Notes under the pieces: generated by a model
Database searches by the model: none
What the model was told of the DNA's origin: nothing
The model's input: the letters and a program-made list of their open reading frames with translations, nothing else
Origin: Pachypanchax playfairii
Lineage: Eukaryota > Chordata > Actinopteri > Cyprinodontiformes > Aplocheilidae
DNA: 64,000 bases
Direction: 5' to 3'
Assembly (NCBI GenBank): GCA_006937955.1
Contig: SSNP01000015.1
Coordinates: 5,176,786 to 5,240,785, forward strand
Program-made: the position numbers and the translations under genes
Part shown: positions 55,740 through 64,000 of the stretch, piece after piece
How positions within the stretch are numbered: the first letter of the stretch is position 1
Layout of the letters: each line of letters opens with the position of its first letter

Positions 55740-55975
55740 AATTTTTCTGTGGGCGCTGCACTCATAGGGCTGTAAAAGTTAGCTTGGCTTACTTTTTCAT
55801 GGCATAAAACCTGATTAATGTCATATGGCACTAGATGAAAGGACTCAAATGCAATACTCAAACACAGTGGAGTACAATCAACAGTCCTATAATACGGTCC
55901 AAGGTCAGAACACTGTAATTCAGTCCAAAAATCCAAGCGGAAGTTCCAACATGCAGAGGCTGAGACTGAAACACA
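55740..55975 (-). mobile_element. Possible LTR remnant
   Basis: AAAGGACTCAAATGCAATAC near 55838 and repeated CAGTCC/GTCCAA words to about 55930 recall the R-U5 region of fish LTRs read in reverse. No termini or target duplication were found. Low confidence. Confidence 0.2.
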
Positions 55976-58806
55976 AAAAAAAATGATTACAAATAAATCA
56001 GATGCTGGAATGCTTGACTCAAAGGACAAAGATGACCTGCCAGATGATCCAAAAAAGTGTCTTATTACTAGTCATTAAATTGTTGCCTAAACTGCCAGAA
56101 GAAGAAGAAGAAGAAAATAAGAAAAAGTTCTTTACAAAAGGTAAATTGTTTGCAACTTTCTCACAATCCATGCTTGAACTATTCCTTTTTAATGACGTCA
56201 CAGCTTACATGGTTAAGCTAGCTAAGCAATTGTACATTTTATTCTTCTTCCATTATGTTACTTCTGGTGTAGAAACAGTTTATGAGAGAACATAGAAGCA
56301 CAGCATGTGTTACAGTTGCAAGAAACTGTGAAACATAATTATCCCCTTTGCTTTCAGGAACGATAGCGTGTTGTTTTCAACATTTCAATGCAACAGATGA
56401 AATTGATGCAAGCTCTTGAGCTTTTTTTTCAAGCATAATGTAATTCCAGTAGATGCTTTGAAAGATCTCAGCAACCAAACCCCCACTGAAAAAAAAAGTA
56501 TATTCAACCGAGCACCTTGACTTTCAAAACCTGTCTTTGGGGACTGACCCTTGAAAGACTGTCTGCATTGCAAACAAGAATCAGGCAACACAAATGAGAA
56601 CAGATAGCTGAAGGTGAGGGGTCTGTTCAGAGATATCTTAACAAATATATACAATTATAAAATCATGTTCATGGTTTACGTTTAAGAATTACATTGTGTT
56701 TGTTTCTGTTTTTTTATCTCCTCATTTTTGTTGTATTATGTTTATACAGAACCAGTTTTATACAGTGTGGTTTTAGGCAGAAAGGGATAATTGATTGTTT
56801 TAAAGTTAATGACTTCTTTCAGTGTTTGCTCATGGACACTGTGTGCTTTTTTTCTCTTTTTTAGTCATATATATATGTGAGGGCAGCCGCTGGGCAAGAT
56901 TCAATTATTTATGATGTTTTACATGAAACATAACTGGTGCACTTCTCCAGAGCTTTTTTCATTCAGAGCAAATGTCACATAGTGATGACCATTTTGATTT
57001 ACTTTGTAAATATAATTGCAGAAATTGTCTGTTCATGTACTTATCTGAAGTGAAAATGACTCGGAGGAAATACGAAATGAAGAGACGGAGAAGGCTAAGA
57101 GACTCAAATTGGCCATTCATTACAATGATATTATGACCAATATGGACAGCTTTAAAAAGATTTGCAGAAACATCGCTTCTCCTATTAAATTGGACATAGA
57201 TCTAGATTTAAACTGATCACTCAGACATGGAAATGTTTGTATTTTTGTTTTGCTTTTTCAAGCACAAAACAGTTTTGAAAGAGCATCAAAAGTAACCACA
57301 GAGTAACAGATCCTTGTTACATTTCTGCTCAGTGTAATAAAAGACATCAATTTCTTAAGACATTTATTGTTATAGCAACCATAGTACTGTCTTTTTAGAA
57401 GCACACAGGTCCCAGGTGTATGGTGTTTTATATAAAGAACACATGTAGCTTGAAGAAACATTGCTATTTGAAAGTATTTAATTGGAGACTGCATTTCAAG
57501 ACAGCCAGCCCTGCCGCTGGTTTTATTCTAATTGCCAGCAGCAATGCACTTAATGAAGCAAGTGTTGAAGAGTGCGGGTAAAAGAGCGAGAGTGACCAGG
57601 TTTCCAAGGCAACAGCAGCAGAGGCTGAGTATTGGTTTCATCTTAAGGAAAAGGATGCAGGCGAGCAGCGTTTCCCTGCAGTACTTTCTGCAGCTCCATT
57701 CTGTATACATACATAAAGTAATAGATATATTTGTGTAGCCGTTACAGAGATGAAAATTGTATGCCAACCTGTAGAGTGAAACCTCTACAATCCACCAGAG
57801 GAACAATTTTCCTCAAAAGCCCTGACTTGTGTCGGCCACTTCTGAAGTACAGAAGTGCCCTTTCTAAAAAGTAACTCTGCTGGGACGGACCTTTGAAGTC
57901 TCGCTGTCTTAAGGTTTGAACAAAGAAACAAGATATCTTTTTTTTTCCATTTCTCTCTCTCTCCTTGGTTCTCTTACTGATCTGTATCTCTCAGGGGCGT
58001 TGCAACTGAGGGGAATGCGAGTGTTGTAACACTCCCACTTTTGTTGAAACCTTCCTACCGCTGCCCTATCCCCACTTTTCTGTGAGATTAAACAAAGCTA
58101 CATTCAAAGAAAGGAAACAGTGTGAACGTTTGTGTCATCAAACACACACAAGTAAAGTTAAACAGATTAAACTAACCTGGCAAAAATTCATTAAACAAGC
58201 GCATCTTTTAAAAACTGCATCTTGTTGGGGAGGCAGGTGAGACATTAAAATTTCATGCTGGTATTGAAAAAAAAACAAAGAAGTTTCCATTGGTATAATT
58301 GCTGAAGTAACAAGTGTCACTTTGCTCAAAAACTATAAAAGCATTACATGATTTATGTGTTTTAACCACATTAAAACATCAATGTATTTAGTTTTGAGAG
58401 TTTAATGTAAAACATATGAAAATATATGCAGCATTTGTCTTTCTAGTCCCTTATCCATTAGCACAACACTAAATCAAGTCAGTATTGTTCAGTTATTTAT
58501 TATAAATATTTAAGTTTCTAATTATAGAAAAAAAAATGTTGTAAATTCATCATGATAGCATAATGTACTTTTTAATTGTATCCAATTCCATTTATCTAGG
58601 ACATTAGTCATGATTTCCAAGACTTAGTCTATGATGTTTTTGTAATTAATTAATTCCTGTATGCAAAGAAAATTTTTGATATGTTAAGAAATTAATTAAA
58701 CATGACAAAAACTTCAGGAGACACTAATAATCACTTTACACAAATATCGTGATCAAGTGGTTTTTCTGGTGAGATCACATGTCTAAAACAATATCATCAA
58801 ATATAG
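55976..58806. other. Noncoding stretch
   Basis: Includes a short (GAA)n at 56098-56115. CAGGGGCGTTGCAAC at about 57993 resembles a hAT start but has no matching end. No gene was recognised. Confidence 0.4.
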
Positions 58807-59510
58807 GTCCCAATACCCGCACTTGCGCCCTTGCGCACTTCAAATGCGCATTCCTGATGAGGGGCGCAAGTGCGTAGGGTGTCCCGATTCTCCAGAGTGG
58901 ATAGTCGTGCCCTTGGCTCCGCCCCTTTCGAACACTTGATCCGCACTTCGCTGAAGTCTCCATCAGTGCAGACTTCAGTGAAGGGTATTTCCCACAATGC
59001 ATTGCTGCATGTGAATTTTGAAGGAAGAAGAAGAAGGAGTTGGAGAAATGGCTGAACCAAGAAAACTTTTTCTCAAGTGTAGAATCCAAATAATCAATAT
59101 TTGAATTTATTATCTAGATGTGTAATTACAATTGATTGATTCTCTGTTGGAAAGATGTGTCAAATATCTGATAAAAAATATAATTAATTAATAACGGTAC
59201 CGACCTATTTTCGGAACAGTTTAATCACTTATTCGGTCTTATACACCTCCTTTGGTTCCTGCGCTTCATTCTCCTCAAAATAAATATTTGTTGGAGTTTT
59301 AAAATAATTTCTAGTATGAATATAGCGCAAACAGCAACCAGTACTGCCATTTTGGTTGTCATGGAGAAAGAACGCTGTGGCACGTAGTGCTCACTGTCCC
59401 AATACTGCTAATATGTGGGCACTTGTTCACTACGCACTTCGAACCCTTATGTGCACTTCAGCTAAGTGCACTTCATGGAAGGCCGTGGGGTGCAGTGAGG
59501 GTATTGGGAC
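58807..59510. mobile_element. Nonautonomous DNA transposon with GTCCCAATACCC termini
   Basis: GTCCCAATACCC at 58807-58818 is mirrored by GGGTATTGGGAC at 59499-59510, giving a 704-bp element. Subterminal regions at both ends are unusually rich in CACTTC/GCACTT words (58817-58840 and 59428-59470). There is an internal perfect stem, CGCACTTGCGCC at 58818-58829 with its inverse at 58862-58873. A second internal GTCCCAATAC occurs at about 59395. No transposase frame is present. Superfamily is unresolved because the target duplication is unclear; flanking ATAT-like sequence suggests a short AT-rich target. Confidence 0.65.
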
Positions 59511-61035
59511 AGGGCCATATTCTAGAAAGCTCCAAAATATTAGCATTTTTTAATAGATTGAATACAAACAAAATGAGATTTGAGGTGGCTCATGTTTGCC
59601 ATATTTACCATAACAACGCACTAGAAATAGCAACTCCAATGCATTGTGAAACCTTTAGCATGCCTGGTGGCTTTACTTTATTCCCTTAAGGTCATTTTTG
59701 TTGTATTCATGTGTTCTGAAAATTCAACCTGGAAGTTGATGCTAAGATTGACTGAGGTGCCCCATTGTGGCTGATTTCATGGTTTGTTTTAAGACACACC
59801 CCCTTCATCAAAATAAACAAGTCTATTTTCTAACAAGAATAAAAAAATAAATAAATAAAAGTATGATTGTATTAGGTGTTGATTTCTGGTGATTTTTATA
59901 GTTCTTATCTTGCGACTGTATGTTTAAATAGGTATTTTTGCTGTATCTGTAATTAGTTATTAAACACAATGATTATTATGTTGGTGAGTAGATGGGAATT
60001 TCAGACCCACATTCCTAGTGGGCAGATTCTAGTTTCAAAAATACAACATGGTAAATTGTAGCTTCACTCTTCTGTTGCAAAAAAGGCTGTTGTGTTTGTT
60101 TATATATATGTTTTTGAACAGATCTATTACATATGAATTGTATGGTCCCAATAAATAAATAAATTAGTTATATTGGTTGGATCAGACCCATTCGTCTTTT
60201 GCTTGACACATACTGTATGTTTGCCAGCTATCTTGCATTTTAACTTAGATGTACTTAGATACAGTTTTACTTTCAAAACCATGAAGAACATTTTTGAGAA
60301 GTAAAAGTGCAATACTGGTACATTCTGCTAAGTTTTCTTTAATGATTATATAAATAGGTACATAGACAAAGTGATAGATTTAGCTTCAAGCCTAGTTCAA
60401 CTTTGGCTGAAAAAAAAATACACTTTTTTTTTTCTTTCCTTTTGACCATGTTACCCACTCATGTGTATCATGTGTTCATGTGTTCCAACTAGGGCGCACC
60501 ATGCCCAGCAGGAGAGGGTGAAAGAGGGACAGACTGGAACCAATGTGTTGCAATAGCCTTGCAGTCATAATTGGATGTAATAAAGCAAAACTTTGCTTAA
60601 GGGAATGACTCAAAATCCCCATTGATTAAAGGAAGTCTTTTTTATAACCAGAACATTATGACCTTGTGTGATCTATGGTTTTGTCTGTGTAAAAAAAAAT
60701 CTACACAGAAAAAATGTTCAGCATACAAACAAGCCAAAATGAAGCCAAGTTTAGAGAGAAGGCACTAGAGGTTCATTAAAAAAGCATGTTATCAAACCCG
60801 CTTTGTGAGCTGTTTTCTGTCATTATATCTTTAACTATTTAAAGAGCAATAAACCTCATCATTTTATCAGCTTCTAAAAAACTATATTTTTAGTATACTT
60901 TCAAAATGTAGGAGTAAAATGATATAGGGTCATGGGGATGTTAGAGAGTCTATCCCAGCAGTCATAAGCACTTATGTCTCTGTTCCAACAACTGGGCTTT
61001 TACATAGACACCTGAGACAAACAACCATGCATGCA
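59511..61035. other. Noncoding stretch
   Basis: Nothing recognisable apart from short A/T runs such as AATAAATAAATAAA near 59846. Confidence 0.4.
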
Positions 61036-61222
61036 CTTAGTCAAAGTCACACCTGAGATCACTTTAGAATCACTGATTAATCTGTCTGCATGTTTTGAAC
61101 TGTGGGAGGAAACCAGAGAGAGCCCACATGCCAACTCTACACAGGAAGATTCCAGCTGAGCTTCAAACCTGAGACCTTGCTGCGATGCAACAGTGTCAAA
61201 CACCACTCAACCATTCAGCCCA
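61036..61222 (-). mobile_element. tRNA-headed SINE, copy 2
   Basis: Same family and orientation as 20992-21204. Minus-strand order is a tRNA-like head (GGTTGAGTGGTGTTTGACAC near 61215-61190), a B-box-like GGTTTGAAGCTC, the body motif CTGTGGGAGGAAAC (plus-strand 61100-61113), and a tail with CAAAGTCACACCTGAGATCA near 61041. Both promoter boxes are mutated. The frame at 61000-61206 on the minus strand is a by-product. Confidence 0.6.
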
Positions 61223-64000
61223 ACTACTCCGTTCAATGTTAATTTTGATAGCTTAAGGCCAACTAATTTGAACTAACTATCTCAGCCCAGCATCTTTTGC
61301 AACGTTTCATTATTTTCCTGCAGTAACTAACCAGTTTGTCTGTTTAGTACAGGGTTCAGGAAACAGGAACACTGATACTTTTAAATGATGAAGTTAGAAC
61401 CTCATTTAGTGGTAACTGTTGGAAACCTGTTTGAGACATGACGTACAAATAAATACTGCAATTTTCAGTACAAAATACAATGAACTAGAATTGGCAACGT
61501 TTTTTGTGTAGGTCAAACTGACAAAAACAGAATACATTGTGAATAAATTACACCTTTCATGCAACATTCATGAGAGCGCCATGATAATTTTCTTGTCTCA
61601 TTTTAGTTATAAAGTGACTTAAATTACTTAATTTGTGGATATTTGTTTTAATTTTTTGTTCTAATTATTTCACATTTCTGATACTTTCTGACTAATAGAA
61701 ACAGAAGTCATAAGGATTCCAGATGGCTTCCAGTCACCTGAAATGCATCTGTGACTATTTTGGGAAAGAAAATGTCACACAAATTTATCAAACTTGTTAA
61801 TCAAGCAACCTGAAAGTTGTTTGATTCTATTTGTGAGGGCTCTGAATGACCGAAGTACTCATATTTCATAGCTGGGTTTATCCTGACTCATACGTGGACA
61901 TACTTATAGACTGAGTTGAATGTATTGATAATGTTATGTTGCGTGGGCCAGTGAATCACTCTCATGAGATGAAAATGGCCCAGGGACCCCCAGTTAATGA
62001 TTGCTGGCCTCTGAGATAATAATAATGATATATATATATATATAACAATATTTATGAATAAATAATAATGAAATGAATGAAAGCAATTTAATTATCAGTG
62101 GTAGTGATTTAATAAAGTTCACTGAGAGGTCAGAGACTGATTATTACACTTGTTAAGATTAAAACAATTGTTTTAATGGCTCTTCAGTTGACGACAGCAA
62201 ATACATTGTTAAGTGAATAGGATCTGTGAAACAAATTTATGGGTTGGGCTGCTCATGAGATATGTATTGATTCAATTCAACATCTTCAATGTATCATCTG
62301 CCTGGGTTCATCTTTATAGGGTTGTCAATTACAACATTGTCTCAGATCTCTCATGCCCATTTCCAGGGGACTCCCATGAATACCAAAACACCTCCATGAG
62401 TCAAAAAGCAGATAATAACCATAATACTGAGACAGCACATCCTTCAAGTTAGATTGTCTCTAGCAACACATAGGTGCATTAATAATTGATAGACAGAAAG
62501 GCAGCATACACGATAAAGCTGAGAAGCCCGCTGACTGCCACTGGAGAAACTGCCAGCAGCAAAAAGGTCCTGAAGATGCCAGCTATAAGATCTTTCACTG
62601 CAACAGTGAAGTGAAATAGAGAACATGTCCAGTAGGCTAATGAATGAGAAAATGTACCCTTTTTTACTTGAAGTGAAATTCACTAGCGAGCAGAGGTGGC
62701 AATGTTAAATCGCAACATGTGAATTGAGTTTTGTGATAAGAAAATGCCTCCCGAAACATTTGTCACTCATTGTGTTTTAGCCTATAAATGCAGGATCAAA
62801 AACTGTAAACTGGAACAGAGCCATCCCTGTGTAGCTGTAAGGTTACATGCTATCAATAATATTGGCTTTCTCTCACTCCTGAACATGAAAGCAATGCTAA
62901 AATTAGCATCAACTTGGAGCGAAGCATCAGAACTGATAAACTCAAGGAAGTTACTCATGCAGTTTTTGTTGGTTTTTTTTTTTCTTTGGCAAGGAGCAAA
63001 TGAGAAGGGAACAACTGAGCTTTTAAAGGAGCAAATGGGAGTGATTTGTTTGTGTGTTTAGACAGTGGGCTTGGGCTATAAGTGTACTGTAAAGATCTTG
63101 GACCTTTTTTTATTCCTTCCTGTTGCTCAGAGGAAGATGCTAATCAAACAACTCAAGTTTCAGCTTGTGTAAGAGTTGCTTGGGCCCTTCTCATTTCATA
63201 TAGACTTTTTATGACTACTGGAATTGACTTAGAGTATGAGGCATTAGACTTGAGTTGCCAGTAAACTCAAACACTTTGCCAGTTTGTCCATATCTTAAAT
63301 TATGTGTGTTCTATAATCAGTGGTAATATGCTGAAATGTCTGTTAAGCAGGTCCACAGTTGTCCACCACTACATCAGCACTGATATATTCCGGTGCTTAA
63401 AGTTTCTTTCGTGTGCAGCAGTGAATCTCTTTCAAGCTACTTCCTTTTAAAGTAAAAGAACTGCTTACTTTCGACATCAGGATTCAGGGTGATAGACTTT
63501 TGTTGTCGTGGGACATCCAAGAAACAAATTCATTTGATGAGTTTTGGAGCTCTGCCATGCTGTGGCAGGACCCACCCTTCATACACAGAAGCATTGGGAG
63601 TTATCTCAAGTTTTGGAGCGGTCACTTGAATCCTTTTAATCCTCCAGCACTCAATGAGGAAAGAAACATGCATTTCAGGCATGATTTCAAAATTTCAAGT
63701 TTTCTCTAAGGCTCTGTTTGATCTGTGGTTTGAGCCAGCCTTTACCCCACATTTCCAATGTGTATTGTTGTCAGTGATGCATATCTCTCTGCCTTGGCCT
63801 GTGCTAAGAACCACTAATAAGTCTGGCAGGAGCAAGAGATCATGTGCAATGCTGTTATCTGAAAACATTGCATCCTCAAGAGAACTGTGCATGTGAGGGC
63901 CTGTGTATATGTTTAAATGACTGTTTGAGCCTTTGTTTTTCTATTAGTGTGTGCTTGATTGAGTTCATCTTCATGGAGGCACAGTTCTAAGTGCCTTGCA
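61223..64000. other. Noncoding stretch to the window end
   Basis: Contains a short (AT)n at 62028-62045. Several frames of 60-105 codons lack recognisable domains. Nothing else was identified. Confidence 0.4.

Noticed and set aside
57990..58090. hAT-like start CAGGGGCGTTGCAAC
   Set aside because: No matching inverted end or 8-bp duplication within a plausible distance.

Overview
This window reads as nuclear DNA of a ray-finned fish, probably a percomorph-like teleost. The sequence is AT-rich by eye. It carries teleost-type repeats: a Rex3/RTE LINE, a LINE with a Rex6/R4-Dong-type C-terminus, a tRNA-headed SINE, a Tc1/mariner relic, hAT and Harbinger pieces, and LTR elements with TG...CA ends. 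It also has very long perfect tetranucleotide arrays. Family names are recalled from general knowledge of fish repeats. No alignment or database search was run, and coordinates were read by eye.

No host protein-coding gene, rRNA, tRNA gene or CRISPR array could be established. Apart from one transposon-derived block, no open frame exceeds about 150 codons, and none shows a recognisable host domain. The window is therefore intergenic or lies within large introns. A few exon-like or promoter-like patterns are listed at low confidence: TATA + ATG + donor at 13511-13620 and 42461-42549, and an acceptor-ATG-donor exon at 34408-34517.

Layout. 1-11.4 kb: AT-rich DNA with a decayed hAT-like piece (160-441), a (TA)n/T tract, a diverged direct duplication (about 4680-4990 and 5985-6305) and a Harbinger-like 5' end (9113-9500). 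11.45-12.31 kb: internally deleted Tc1/mariner-like copy on the minus strand. 13.67-14.08 kb: LINE C-terminal fragment running into a perfect (CTAT)n. 20.99-21.20 kb: SINE. 21.56-25.18 kb: the standout locus, a minus-strand LTR-retrotransposon derivative bounded by a 5-bp target duplication. It has a full 1,061-bp 3' LTR and a polypurine tract, but its 5' LTR is reduced to about 8 bp. The interior is almost entirely GC-rich tandem arrays that stay open for about 800 codons, and every unit contains short perfect hairpin dyads. 27.6-28.1 kb: isolated CpG-rich block. 29.52-30.06 kb: decayed LTR. 33.80-33.87 kb: poly-C around a 10-N gap. 40.23-41.79 kb: Rex3 LINE fragment split by a 686-bp solo LTR with a perfect AAATG duplication. 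42.72-43.28 kb: element flanked by TTAA. 44.48-44.79 kb: RTE-type 3' end plus (GGAT)n. 46.08-46.31 kb: near-perfect palindromic hAT MITE. 47.77-47.92 kb: degenerate minisatellite. 49.69-49.84 kb: perfect (GATA)n. 58.81-59.51 kb: nonautonomous DNA transposon. 61.04-61.22 kb: second SINE copy.

There is no operon-like or pathway logic here. The window is mainly a record of transposon insertion, nesting and decay. The most unusual locus is the 21.56-25.18 kb element.
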